Source: Sphingomonas sp. TZW2008 (GTDB lineage: Bacteria; Pseudomonadota; Alphaproteobacteria; Sphingomonadales; Sphingomonadaceae). Taken from it: DNA of 64,000 bases. How positions within the stretch are numbered: the stretch's first letter is position 1; each line of letters begins with the position of its first letter. The notes beneath the pieces were generated by a model, which did not search any database, was not told the DNA's origin, and saw nothing but the letters and a program-made list of their open reading frames with translations. This document shows positions 35,083-45,245 of the stretch, piece by piece. Where the stretch lies: the NCBI RefSeq assembly GCF_002117915.1, contig NZ_BDJB01000001.1, positions 62,001 through 126,000 of the forward strand, given 5' to 3'. The position numbers and the translations under genes are program-made.

Positions 35083-36099
35083 GTGTTCGTGCTCATCGGC
35101 CTCTCCGGCACGGCGCTGGTGATCGATGACGGGCTCGACCGGCTGACCCATCCGCGGCGCTACGCCGTGACGGGTGAGGGGCATCAATCGTACGCGCGCT
35201 ATCTCGCGGTCGGGCGCACGGTGGCGCAGCGCGGCGAGCGCGCGGCTAATATTGTGCGGCCGGCGGGCACGGGGCCGCTGACCGTGACGCTCGTCTCGCC
35301 ATCGGCGGGGGCAGCACGGCGGTTCGTGTACCTCGATCCGGCGACGGCACGCGTGCTCGACGTGGCGACGCCCGATGGCGGGGTGATGCGGCTCGTCCAC
35401 CGCCTGCACGGCTCGCTGCTCGTGCCCGCGATCGGGCGCACGATCGTCGGCTGGGTGGGGCTCACGCTTGCGCTGTCGTGCCTCAGCGGCCTGGTTCTGT
35501 GGTGGCCCCGTAGTGGCGGGATCCGGCGGGCGTTCGGCTGGCGGCGCGGCGCGGGCCCCGCCACCAACCTGCACCACGTCGCCGGCGCTGGGATCGCGCT
35601 GCCGCTGCTGGTGCTGGCTCTGACGGGGGCGTGGATCAGCTTCCCGAACGTTGCCGCCGTGTTGAGCGGCGAGGATCGCACGCGCGGCGCGGTCCGGCTC
35701 GCCGGCATGCTCGCGCCGCCGCTCGCCCGCCCGGCGCTGGCGATCGATACCGTCGTCGCGCGCGCACGTCCGCTTGCCCCCGCCGCGCCGCTGCGCACGA
35801 TCATCCTGCCGACCGAGCGGAGCGCCGACTGGACGCTAGCTTACGATACGCAGCCGATGCTGACGGTGGCGGTCGCCGACGACAGCGGCGTGGCGGCGCG
35901 CGGTCTGGCACCGGGAAGCGCCGCGGGGGGCAGCAGCGTCGGCCAGATCGTGCGCCGCGTCCACGATGGCACCGGCATGGGGAGGGTGTGGAACGGGGTG
36001 ATCGCAATCGCCGGTATCGCGCCGACGCTGCTCGGCATCACCGGCGTCGTGCTATGGTGGCGGCGCCGCGCGAGCCGCGCCGCCAGCCGCCCCGACTGA
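35083..36099 (+). CDS. PepSY-associated membrane protein (start uncertain)
   Basis: This has at least 338 residues with four hydrophobic helices. The family blocks are FVLIGLSGTALV, RLHGSLLVP, LSGLVLWWPR and the C-terminal GITGVVLWWRRR. PepSY-TM proteins are thought to reduce ferric siderophores in the inner membrane. Listed from GTG at 35083, but the family-typical N-terminus WWWLIHKWGGLLLAA is encoded just upstream (35038-35082), so the true start is earlier. Between the upstream gene's stop and that point there is no in-frame ATG, GTG or TTG; the only overlap-type candidate is CTG at 34933 (CTGA with the dioxygenase stop). Confidence 0.82.
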   Translation: MFVLIGLSGTALVIDDGLDRLTHPRRYAVTGEGHQSYARYLAVGRTVAQRGERAANIVRPAGTGPLTVTLVSPSAGAARRFVYLDPATARVLDVATPDGGVMRLVHRLHGSLLVPAIGRTIVGWVGLTLALSCLSGLVLWWPRSGGIRRAFGWRRGAGPATNLHHVAGAGIALPLLVLALTGAWISFPNVAAVLSGEDRTRGAVRLAGMLAPPLARPALAIDTVVARARPLAPAAPLRTIILPTERSADWTLAYDTQPMLTVAVADDSGVAARGLAPGSAAGGSSVGQIVRRVHDGTGMGRVWNGVIAIAGIAPTLLGITGVVLWWRRRASRAASRPD

Positions 36100-36104
36100 C
36101 CGCC

Positions 36105-36797
36105 TCAGATCCGCGTCAGCGCGCCCGTCGCGACAACGGGGCCGGTCGGCAGCGGGCCAGGCGCGCCGCCGACCGGCTCGATCGAGATCGCCAGCGTCGC
36201 GCCGGCGGCAAGCGCGGCGCGATCGGCGGCGTCGAGGCGTATGGCGGTCGTACCCCGTCCGGCGAGCAGGCCGAGCGAGTGCGGGACGCCGTCCTCGCCG
36301 ATGCGCCAAAGCTGCGCGACACGCGTCGTGGGTACCTCGATCGCCGCCGGCACCCGGACTTGCCCACGCCCGGCGTCGTACAAGGCGGCGAACGGCTTGC
36401 CGTCGCCGCCGGTCGCAGGGGCCATCGCCGCGGCATAGGTGATCGCTGGCTTTGCCGGAGCCACCACCGCTGGCGGGGGTACCGGTGCAGGGCGAACGAT
36501 GAGAGCGATTGCCAACCCGGCGGCAAGTAGCGACGTACCCGCCGTTGCCCAGCGCCATCCTCGCGCGCCGGAGCCGGCGCCCGTGAGGCGAAGGACGCGC
36601 TCCTCGATCCATGCCGGCGGTGCGACGTCGGGGTAAGCCCCAAGCAGCGTCGCGAAGCGCGCGCGCCAGGCCTCCACCTCCTGCGCGAAGGCAGGCTCGG
36701 CGAGCACGCGCCGCAGCGCGACGGCGCGCTCCTCGCCATCGAGCAGGCCGAGCGCCAGTTCGGCGGCGGTAACGCTGTCGTCAGGCGTCGGCGCCAT
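36105..36797 (-). CDS. Anti-sigma factor (RskA-like)
   Basis: This has 230 residues: a cytoplasmic sigma-binding N-terminus (about 1-85, TAAELALGLLDGEERA), one membrane helix (about 90-110, ATAGTSLLAAGLAIALIV) and a periplasmic C-terminal domain typical of RskA. It begins at ATG 36797, overlapping the sigma gene stop. It holds the ECF sigma factor inactive until proteolysis. No Cys/His zinc motif is visible. Confidence 0.9.
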   Translation of the reverse strand: MAPTPDDSVTAAELALGLLDGEERAVALRRVLAEPAFAQEVEAWRARFATLLGAYPDVAPPAWIEERVLRLTGAGSGARGWRWATAGTSLLAAGLAIALIVRPAPVPPPAVVAPAKPAITYAAAMAPATGGDGKPFAALYDAGRGQVRVPAAIEVPTTRVAQLWRIGEDGVPHSLGLLAGRGTTAIRLDAADRAALAAGATLAISIEPVGGAPGPLPTGPVVATGALTRI

Positions 36798-37338
36798 CAA
36801 GGCACTCCCGCAAGCGCATCAGCCCGCGCCGGACCCAGCTTTTCATCGTGCCGAGCGGCACAACGGCACGGGCGGCGAGCTCGGCATAGGTCAATCCGTC
36901 AAAGAACGCGGTCCGGATCGCATCGCGCTGGCGATCGTCCAGCGCATCCAGGCAGAAATGCAGCCGCCGGTCGTGCTCGTCGCGCAGCATCGTGTCCGAG
37001 GCGGACGGCGACGGATCAGGAAGTGCCACGAGCGCCTCGTCCGACGTGTCACCCAGGCGATGGGTGCGCCGCCAGTCGATCGACCGGTTGCGCGCAATCG
37101 TCGCCAGCCACGCGATCGCGCTGCCACGCGCCGGATCGAACCCGGCCGCGCGTGTCCATACCGATAGATAGACGTCCTGCAACACGTCCTCCGCCGCCCT
37201 GCGATCGTTGCAGATACGCAAGCAAACCCCGAAAAGCTTCGCCGCAGTTAAACGATAAACGAGCCGGAACGCGCGCGTGTCCTGCTTCCCGGTGCGAAAC
37301 AGCGCATCATTCAGCCGCCTTTGCGCCTCGTTCTGCAC
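36781..37338 (-). CDS. ECF sigma factor (SigK-like)
   Basis: This has 185 residues. Region 2 reads [23 protein letters not shown] and AWLATIARNRSIDWRR; region 4 is the HTH around LDDRQRDAIRTAFFDG and ELAARAVVPLGTMKSW. It directs RNA polymerase to stress promoters. It is encoded with its anti-sigma factor (overlap of 17 bp) and divergent from the ferritin-like pair, the most plausible target. An in-frame start at 37338 is used; I saw no better one. Confidence 0.93.
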   Translation of the reverse strand: MQNEAQRRLNDALFRTGKQDTRAFRLVYRLTAAKLFGVCLRICNDRRAAEDVLQDVYLSVWTRAAGFDPARGSAIAWLATIARNRSIDWRRTHRLGDTSDEALVALPDPSPSASDTMLRDEHDRRLHFCLDALDDRQRDAIRTAFFDGLTYAELAARAVVPLGTMKSWVRRGLMRLRECLDGADA

Positions 37339-37432
37339 CCGCGCTCATCCCTCCCCGCCGATCCACTCGCTATGGCTGCATCGGCGCTTCCACGCCATGC
37401 GCGATCGGCTGGTCGCAAAAAAAATCTCCCCC

Positions 37433-37467
37433 GCATCTTTATGGGTGGGCGTTCGTATCTTCGGGTG
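37433..37467. promoter_or_regulatory. Imperfect direct repeat in the sigma/ferritin gap
   Basis: GCATCTTTATGGGTG and GTATCTTC-GGGTG repeat 22 bp apart in the 232-bp divergent gap. An A8 run lies just upstream (37415-37425). This is where a sigma-controlled promoter would be expected, but I could not match a known ECF motif. Confidence 0.2.
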
Positions 37468-37570
37468 ATCGCGGCAAGCTGACTATCCGTTCAGGATTCC
37501 GACAGCGAAACGATCTAGGCGGCAGGCGGTCTGGCGCTGATCGGCGCGATGCAAAGGGAAGGATGCTGCG

Positions 37571-38554
37571 ATGGCGCAATCAGATCAGCTGCTAGAAGCG
37601 ATGGAGTCGCGCGCCCGGCGCCGCGACGATCGGCGCGCGTTCTTCACCAATGCGCTCGGTGCGGCGGCGGTCGGTGCAGGCGCGTTCGCCTTCGCCAGCT
37701 CGGCTTCGGCGCAGACGGTGACCGACGCCGACGTGCTGAACTTCGCGCTCAACCTCGAGTATTTGGAAGCGAACTTCTATTATTTCGCGGTCAACGGCAC
37801 GCCGATCCCGGCAGCATCGCAGGGCACGTCGCCCGGCGCGGTGACGGGCGGGGCGAAGGTCAATTTCACCGATCCGCTGGTGGCACAGTACGCGCGAGAA
37901 ATCGCGGCGGACGAGCTCGCCCACGTCAACTTCCTGCGCACCGCGATCGGCAGCACGGCCGTCGCGCAGCCCGCGATCAACATCTCGGGCGACGTCAACG
38001 GCGCGTTCAGCGCGGCGGCGCAGGCGGCGGGCGTCGTGCCGGCCGGGACGGCGTTCAATCCCTATGCCTCCGACGAGAATTTCCTGCTCGGTGCGTTCAT
38101 CTTCGAGGACGTCGGTGTCACCGCCTACAAGGGCGCGGCGCCGCTGCTCACCAACAAGACTTTCCTCGAGGCCGCGGCGGGCATCTTGGCGGTCGAGGCG
38201 TATCACGCCGCGATCGTGCGCACGACGCTGTACCGCAAGGGGATCGCCACACCTTCGCTGCAGCTGATTGAGACGACCGAGAAGATCTCGAACGCGCGCG
38301 ATATGCTCGACGGGGCGCCCGCCGAGGACAAGGTGAAGGGGATCGGTCCCGATGACGATCAGGGCATCGCGCCGATGACGAGCAGCGAGGGCACGGTATC
38401 GAACATCGCACCGCTCAATTCGAACGGGCTCGCGTTCAGCCGCTCGGCCGCGCAGACGCTCAACATCGTCTATCTCAATCGCGCCGCCGTCACGATGGGC
38501 GGGTTCTTCCCCGCCGGCGTCAACGGCACCATCAAGACCAGCGCTGCGAACTGA
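37571..38554 (+). CDS. Ferritin-like domain protein, Tat-type export signal (copy 1)
   Basis: This has 327 residues. The signal region (RRDDRRAFFTNALGAAAVGAGAFAF with twin Arg) ends at SASAQ, so it is exported. The mature part has the Ferritin_2 pattern, with carboxylate-rich helices ADVLNFALNLEYLEANFY, YAREIAADELAHVNFLRTA, FLEAAAGILAVEAYHAA and a DVGVTAYKGAAPLL turn. The conserved Glu and His residues (EYLE, ELAHV, EAYHA) suit a di-iron site. It is a paralog of the next gene. It probably handles iron or peroxide in the periplasm. Confidence 0.88.
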   Translation: MAQSDQLLEAMESRARRRDDRRAFFTNALGAAAVGAGAFAFASSASAQTVTDADVLNFALNLEYLEANFYYFAVNGTPIPAASQGTSPGAVTGGAKVNFTDPLVAQYAREIAADELAHVNFLRTAIGSTAVAQPAINISGDVNGAFSAAAQAAGVVPAGTAFNPYASDENFLLGAFIFEDVGVTAYKGAAPLLTNKTFLEAAAGILAVEAYHAAIVRTTLYRKGIATPSLQLIETTEKISNARDMLDGAPAEDKVKGIGPDDDQGIAPMTSSEGTVSNIAPLNSNGLAFSRSAAQTLNIVYLNRAAVTMGGFFPAGVNGTIKTSAAN

Positions 38555-38582
38555 TCGCGCCAGAAACCAAGGAAACCAGACC

Positions 38583-39608
38583 ATGATCAAGGATTCCGTT
38601 TTCGCGGCGCTCGAGCTCGCCGAGCTGCGCCGTGCTGAGCGCCGTCGCTTCCTCAAGATGGCGGGCGCCTCGACCGCGGCGATCGGCGGGCTGAGCCTGC
38701 TCGCCGCCTGCGGTGACGACAATGACGATCTTATCCCCAATCCCACGCCGTCGCCGACGCCGACCCCCACCCCCGGCGTCACCGTAACCGATGGTGATAT
38801 CCTGAACCTCGCGCTCAACCTCGAATATCTCGAGGCGCAATTCTACTCGTTCGCGGCGTTCGGCACCGGTCTGCCCGAATCGAGCCTGACGGGTTCGGTC
38901 GGGACGCGCGGCGCGGTAACCGGCGGGCGCAAGGTGCCGTTCACCGATCCGCTCGTCGCCGCCTATGCGCGCGAGATCGCGGCGGACGAGATCGCACACG
39001 TCAACTTCCTGCGTACCGCGATCGGCAGCACCGCGGTCGCGCAACCCGCGATCAACATCGACGGCGGCGCGAACGGGGCGTTCACCGCCGCGGCGCGGGC
39101 GGCGAAGCTGGTCGGCGCCACCGAGAATTTCGATCCGTATCTCAACGACAACACCTTCCTGCTCTCCGCCTTTCTGTTCGAGGACGTCGGCGTTACGGCG
39201 TACAAGGGCGCAGCGCCGCTGCTGTCCAGCGCGACGTTCCTCGAGGCGGCGGCAGGCATTCTGGCGGCGGAGGCGTATCACGCCGGGCTGGTGCGCACGG
39301 TGATCTACGCCAAGGGGCTCGATGCCTCGACGGGGCTGCGGCAGGGCGCCAATGCGATCTCCGACGCGCGCGACTCGCTCGACGGCACGACGGGTGCGCA
39401 GGCTGATCTCGACCAGGGCGTGACGGGCAGCGACGCTAGCATATCGAACATCGTGCCGGCGGACGGCAACGCGATCGCCTACAGCCGCACGACGCAGCAG
39501 GTGCACAACATCGTCTACCTGCGCACCACGGCGGGCGTCGGCGGCGGGTTCTTCCCCAACGGCACCAACAACGCGGTCGCCGCGCTGCGGACGAGCGGCG
39601 CGTTCTGA
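38583..39608 (+). CDS. Ferritin-like domain protein, Tat lipoprotein (copy 2)
   Basis: This has 341 residues. It has a classic Tat motif, AERRRFLKMAG, followed by a lipobox SLLAAC (Cys46), so it is a lipoprotein exported folded. A Pro/Thr-rich linker (PTPSPTPTPTPG) separates it from the same ferritin-like helices as copy 1 (LALNLEYLEAQFY, REIAADEIAHVNFLRTA, AGILAAEAYHAG). It follows copy 1 after 28 bp with its own ribosome-binding site. Copy 1 lacks the lipobox, so one paralog may be soluble and the other membrane-tethered. Confidence 0.88.
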   Translation: MIKDSVFAALELAELRRAERRRFLKMAGASTAAIGGLSLLAACGDDNDDLIPNPTPSPTPTPTPGVTVTDGDILNLALNLEYLEAQFYSFAAFGTGLPESSLTGSVGTRGAVTGGRKVPFTDPLVAAYAREIAADEIAHVNFLRTAIGSTAVAQPAINIDGGANGAFTAAARAAKLVGATENFDPYLNDNTFLLSAFLFEDVGVTAYKGAAPLLSSATFLEAAAGILAAEAYHAGLVRTVIYAKGLDASTGLRQGANAISDARDSLDGTTGAQADLDQGVTGSDASISNIVPADGNAIAYSRTTQQVHNIVYLRTTAGVGGGFFPNGTNNAVAALRTSGAF

Positions 39609-39697
39609 TCCCACGACAGGTACGAACGGGGTCGCGCGGGAAACCGCGCGGCCCTTTTCGTTTGGAACCACTGCCGAAAGCGCCTACAACGGCCCAA

Positions 39698-39790
39698 TCC
39701 TCGGGGGACCGCTGACGGCGGTTGAGAGGTGGGCACGAGCCCGCGACCCGCTGAACCTGATCCGGTTGACACCGGCGGAGGGAAGGAGCG
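39698..39790 (+). promoter_or_regulatory. TPP riboswitch (THI element) of thiC
   Basis: The RNA reads TCCTCGGGGGACC, then GGTTGAGAGG (CUGAGA box with a U), then GACCCGCTGAACCTGATCCGG and GTTGACACCGGCGGAGGGAAGG. The latter blocks are the hallmark P4/P5 thiamine-pyrophosphate sensing core. It lies 48 bp before the thiC start. When TPP binds, it should shut off thiC. Confidence 0.93.
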
Positions 39791-39828
39791 GCCTGCCACC
39801 ACCGGCACCTCGTTTCTCTCTTCGATGA

Positions 39829-41715
<1,887 letters not shown>

Positions 41716-41829
41716 CGCAGCAATGGGCGCATGCGGCGCATAGAGCGCGCGGCGCGGTACAATCCTTTTGGGGGTCACGCCGCGCCACGCCGACGCTAGC
41801 GTAACGCCGATGATGGGCGAAGGTGTGCT

Positions 41830-42585
41830 GTGACGGTCGCAGGGATCGACGCGCTGAGCGAGAAGGAGAAGCAGACGCTTCGGCTGCTTCTCGTCGGGCA
41901 TGACGCGAAGTCGATCGCGCGGCATTTCGACCTGTCGGTGCATACGATCAACGAGCGGCTGCGCGATGCCCGGCGCAAGCTGTCGGTATCAAGTAGCAAG
42001 GAAGCCGCACGGCTGCTTCGCGACGCCGAGGGGCCGAGCCCCGAAATCGATGCGGACACGGCGTTGCGGGATGCGCCCGGCGCTGCCGACGCGCTTCATC
42101 CTCCACAAGCCCGACCCACGCCGCGCACGCTGCGCCACGTCGGCTGGGCGATAGGAGGAACCGCCATGCTCTCGATTATCGCCGCGCTGCTCGCCGTCTC
42201 GACGCCCAACCAGCTGCCAGCCGAGGCGCCCCTCGCGAGCGCGCCAACGGCCGCGGCCGAAACCGATGTCAGCAAGGCCGCGCGCGACTGGCTCGGGCTG
42301 GTCGACGCCGCCAACTGGCAGCAAAGCTGGGAAGGCACGGGTGCGTCGTTTCGCTCGGTCAACACGGTCGCCAACTGGCGGGCGGCATCACAGAAAGCGC
42401 GCGTGCCGCTCGGCGCGGCCGTCTCGCGCACGCTGATCAGCGACGTCGACACGCCAGCGCCGCCGAACGGCTACCGCACCGTGCAATTCCGTACCGATTT
42501 CGCCAACAAGCGCGGCGCGACCGAGACGCTTGCGCTCAATCGCGAAGGCGGGGTGTGGAAAGTCGTCGGCATCTACATCGATTGA
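41830..42585 (+). CDS. Membrane HTH protein with DUF4019 domain
   Basis: This has 251 residues. The N-terminal 70 residues are a LuxR-type HTH (LSEKEKQTLRLLLVGH, then LSVHTINERLRDARRKL). One membrane helix follows (about 103-123, WAIGGTAMLSIIAALLAV). The C-terminal DUF4019 domain (about 145-250) lies outside the cytoplasm and ends GGVWKVVGIYID. This layout suggests a one-component membrane regulator with the sensor outside and DNA-binding domain inside. It uses a GTG start. Targets are unknown. Confidence 0.85.
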   Translation: MTVAGIDALSEKEKQTLRLLLVGHDAKSIARHFDLSVHTINERLRDARRKLSVSSSKEAARLLRDAEGPSPEIDADTALRDAPGAADALHPPQARPTPRTLRHVGWAIGGTAMLSIIAALLAVSTPNQLPAEAPLASAPTAAAETDVSKAARDWLGLVDAANWQQSWEGTGASFRSVNTVANWRAASQKARVPLGAAVSRTLISDVDTPAPPNGYRTVQFRTDFANKRGATETLALNREGGVWKVVGIYID

Positions 42586-42994
42586 TCGCTTCCGGGCTCG
42601 TTGGCTCCTGGCGGAAGCATCCGGTGTTGCAGGGGTTGCCGACTTGAAGCGTCCCTGCTTCACCTTGGTGCGTCGCGCAGATCGGCACCGCGTCCGCGGT
42701 GCCGCGTCGCCGTGGTCACGGGAGCGATAAAGCCGGGCGGCACCTCTTCCTCAGCTAGCTACGAGCGATCGTTGTTGAGGATCGGCGCGGCGTCATTATG
42801 CGCGGCACGTGCTCCTGGACACGGCAAGCTCGCTCGCGGCGATCGCCGCTCCGTTCATGCGCAAGTATCACGTCCTTGGAACTGATCAGCGACGATACGG
42901 CCAGTCAGAGCGCTCAGATGGCGATCCGCTGTGTCGCGCGCGCCTGCCCGGAACAAACCGCCCCGTTTTGCGCCGGCGCTGCTACACCGCCGCG
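42586..42994. other. Non-coding 409-bp gap
   Basis: No convincing gene is present; short frames have no start context or similarity I recognise. A perfect 9-bp hairpin GGCACCGCG-TC-CGCGGTGCC lies at 42684-42703 and could end transcription from the HTH gene. The rest may be decayed sequence or the PAP2 promoter. Confidence 0.4.
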
Positions 42995-43732
42995 ATGGCC
43001 CCCAACTCCCCGCTCGATCATCTCGCCGATCTGCCGGCCAGCCCGGACGAGACGGCGACCGACGGCATCGGTCACCCGCCCTACGCCTTCATCGGCCTAG
43101 CCGCCGTCGCGCTGGCGGTGCTGATCGTCGCGCTCGTCGGCGCGACGATCGCGCGGGGCACGCAGTTCGCGTTCGATTCGGCGGTCATGCTCGCGCTGCG
43201 GACGCCCGGTGATCTCGCCACCCCGATTGGCCCCGTATGGCTGCGGCAGGCGATGATCGACGTCACCGCGCTTGGCGGGCAGACGGTGCTGACGCTGGTA
43301 GTGATCGCCGCGATCGGCTTCCTCCTCGCCGGCCGGCACTATCTCACCGCCGCCCTGGTTTTCGGCGGCACGGTGAGTGGATCGATGGCGGTATCGATCG
43401 GCAAGCACCTCGTCGGCCGTGCGCGCCCTGCGCTGGTCGATCACCTCGTCGAGGTATCGTCGGCGAGCTTTCCCAGCGGCCACGCGTCGAACAGCGCGAT
43501 CATCTATCTCACCATCGCGCTGATCGTGATGCAGATCGTGCCCGACCGACGCGCGCGCTGGTTCCTGTTCGCCGCCACCGTGGCGCTCGTCGTGCTGATC
43601 GGCATCAGCCGCGTCTACCTCGGCGTACATTGGCCCAGCGACGTGCTCGTCGGATGGAGCGCGGGTTCACTCTGGGCGCTCGCCTGGTGGGCACTCGGCT
43701 CGCGACTGAGGCTCCGCGCCCGGCGACGCTGA
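42995..43732 (+). CDS. PAP2 superfamily phosphatase
   Basis: This is a 245-residue inner-membrane protein with about six helices. The three PAP2 signature parts are visible: KHLVGRARP, SFPSGHASNS and SRVYLGVHWPSD. It probably removes phosphate from lipid pyrophosphates such as undecaprenyl pyrophosphate or phosphatidic acid, in the periplasm. The ATG is chosen as the first in frame near the conserved N-terminus; an earlier frame extends to 42809 without family similarity. Confidence 0.93.
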   Translation: MAPNSPLDHLADLPASPDETATDGIGHPPYAFIGLAAVALAVLIVALVGATIARGTQFAFDSAVMLALRTPGDLATPIGPVWLRQAMIDVTALGGQTVLTLVVIAAIGFLLAGRHYLTAALVFGGTVSGSMAVSIGKHLVGRARPALVDHLVEVSSASFPSGHASNSAIIYLTIALIVMQIVPDRRARWFLFAATVALVVLIGISRVYLGVHWPSDVLVGWSAGSLWALAWWALGSRLRLRARRR

Positions 43733-43748
43733 ACGGCTGTCCTACACG

Positions 43749-43783
43749 CCTTGTGTCGTGCCATGAACGTGCGGAACACAAGG
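43749..43783 (+). promoter_or_regulatory. Inverted repeat overlapping the DUF6456 ribosome-binding site
   Basis: CCTTGTGT (43749-43756) and ACACAAGG (43776-43783) are perfectly complementary with a 19-nt loop. The right arm covers the first part of the AAGGAG ribosome-binding site that precedes ATG 43789. It may hide the start. The 12-nt string GGCTGTCCTACA just upstream also occurs at 849-860. Confidence 0.3.
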
Positions 43784-43788
43784 AGAAC

Positions 43789-44259
43789 ATGGTGCAGGAA
43801 CTGATCGAACGTGCGATCGACGCCGAAGGCCGGATCACTGCGGTCGTGCCACGCGGCGGCGGGCGTCGCGTCACCGTCAACGTCGCCGAATCGCCGCTGT
43901 CGTGGCTCGCCGCGCGCGGGCTCGTCACCGCGCGGCAGGTCGAGGCGGGGGAGCGGCTGCGCGGCGACTACGAACGCGCCGCGATCGCGCCGTCGGTGAC
44001 GATGCGCTGGTCGGCGGGCGTCGACGGCGGCGCGGGGCAGGGTTTCGATCCGACCGCCGCCCACCTCGCCGCGAAGCGCCGCTTCGACGCCGCGATCGCC
44101 GGCGTCGGTCCGGGGCTGTGCGACGTGCTTTGGCGCGTGGTATGTGCCGGCGAGGGTCTACCGGTGGCGGAGAAGGCGCTCGGCTGGCCGGTGCGATCGG
44201 GGCGGCTGGTGCTGACGATGGCGCTCGATCGCCTCGCCAACCATTATCGCCTCGGCTGA
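43789..44259 (+). CDS. DUF6456 domain protein
   Basis: This is a 156-residue cytosolic protein. The C-terminal half carries the DUF6456 pattern (FDPTAAHLAAKRRFDAAIAGVGPGL, then CDVLWRVVCAGEGLPVAEKALGWP, then RSGRLVLTMALDRLANHY). This helical region resembles a small DNA-binding or regulator-like fold, but that is weak. The ATG follows AAGGAG. No catalytic residues are evident. Confidence 0.8.
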   Translation: MVQELIERAIDAEGRITAVVPRGGGRRVTVNVAESPLSWLAARGLVTARQVEAGERLRGDYERAAIAPSVTMRWSAGVDGGAGQGFDPTAAHLAAKRRFDAAIAGVGPGLCDVLWRVVCAGEGLPVAEKALGWPVRSGRLVLTMALDRLANHYRLG

Positions 44260-44293
44260 GCCGCCGCTTGCGACGAGGCCGTGGTCGGCCGAT

Positions 44294-45235
44294 ATGCCCC
44301 GGATGCGGCTAGCCATCACCAAGTGTCACGGTTCGGGAAACGACTTCGCACTGATCGACGCGCGCGCGCTCGATCTGCCCGATGCCGGCTGGGCGGCGAC
44401 AGCACGCGCGCTGACGGATCGTGCTGGTCTGGTCGGGGCGGACGGAATCCTTCTGCTGACCGCGGGCGACGATCGCGCCGCCTTTGGGATGCGTATCTTC
44501 AATGCCGACGGATCGGAGCCGGAAACGTGCCTCAACGGCTTGCGCTGCGTCGCGCGGGCGGGGCTTGAGGCGCTCGGGCTCACGACGGCGACCGTGCGGC
44601 TCAAGACCAGTCACGTCGACGTGCGGCGCGATCCAGCGCTGGCCCCCGGCGTCTATACGGTGCGCGAGACGGCAGGGCCTGCGACGCTGGACGTCACCGG
44701 CTGGCCGCTGACCGGCGAGGGAGGCGAGATCGTCGATCGTCCGATCGCGGCGCTGTCGCCCGACCTGCGCTTCACCGCAGTCGGCATCGGCAACCCGCAT
44801 CTGATCGCGTTCGTCGATGCGATCGACGAGGCGGCGCTCGTCCGCGTGGGCGGCATCTGCGAGGCGGCCCCGGCCTGGCTGCCGAACCGCGCCAACGTCT
44901 CGTTCGTCCAGATGCGCGGCGACAACGAACTGTACGTGCGCACCTTCGAGCGCGGCGTCGGCCTTACCAACGCCTGCGGCAGCGCGATGGGCGCATCCAC
45001 CTACGCCGCCGGGCTGACCGGGCGGCTGGCGTTCGACCGGCTGGTGACGGTGCGCAACAAGGGCGGGCTGGTGCGCGCGATCGCATCGGCCGACGGGATG
45101 GTGACGCTATCGGGCAACGCCACGTTCGAGTGGACGGGCAGCGTGACGGTGGAGGACGACGTCGCCCGCGACCTCGCCGTGACGCAGCGCAACGCGGATG
45201 AAGTTGCGGCCTGGGCGGCGGTCGCCACCGGCTGA
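44294..45235 (+). CDS. dapF: Diaminopimelate epimerase-like protein
   Basis: This has 313 residues. The two catalytic cysteines remain: Cys79 in NADGSEPETCLNG and Cys228 in LTNACGSAMG. Canonical DapF has CGN and ACGTG at those points, so both loops are altered (CLN and ACGSA). The start motif KCHGSGNDF fits. It is probably a DapF or DapF-like racemase acting on LL/meso-diaminopimelate for peptidoglycan and lysine, but a paralog with another amino-acid substrate is possible. ATG 44303 is an equal start. Confidence 0.85.
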   Translation: MPRMRLAITKCHGSGNDFALIDARALDLPDAGWAATARALTDRAGLVGADGILLLTAGDDRAAFGMRIFNADGSEPETCLNGLRCVARAGLEALGLTTATVRLKTSHVDVRRDPALAPGVYTVRETAGPATLDVTGWPLTGEGGEIVDRPIAALSPDLRFTAVGIGNPHLIAFVDAIDEAALVRVGGICEAAPAWLPNRANVSFVQMRGDNELYVRTFERGVGLTNACGSAMGASTYAAGLTGRLAFDRLVTVRNKGGLVRAIASADGMVTLSGNATFEWTGSVTVEDDVARDLAVTQRNADEVAAWAAVATG

Positions 45236-45245
45236 ACGCTGCGTG

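Noticed and set aside
42809..42994. N-terminal extension or separate small gene before the PAP2 phosphatase
   Set aside because: There is no ribosome-binding site or recognisable similarity, and the conserved PAP2 start is at 42995.
43765..43777. Possible second LexA box (GAAC...GAAC)
   Set aside because: The spacing is N5, not the N7 of the alphaproteobacterial box.
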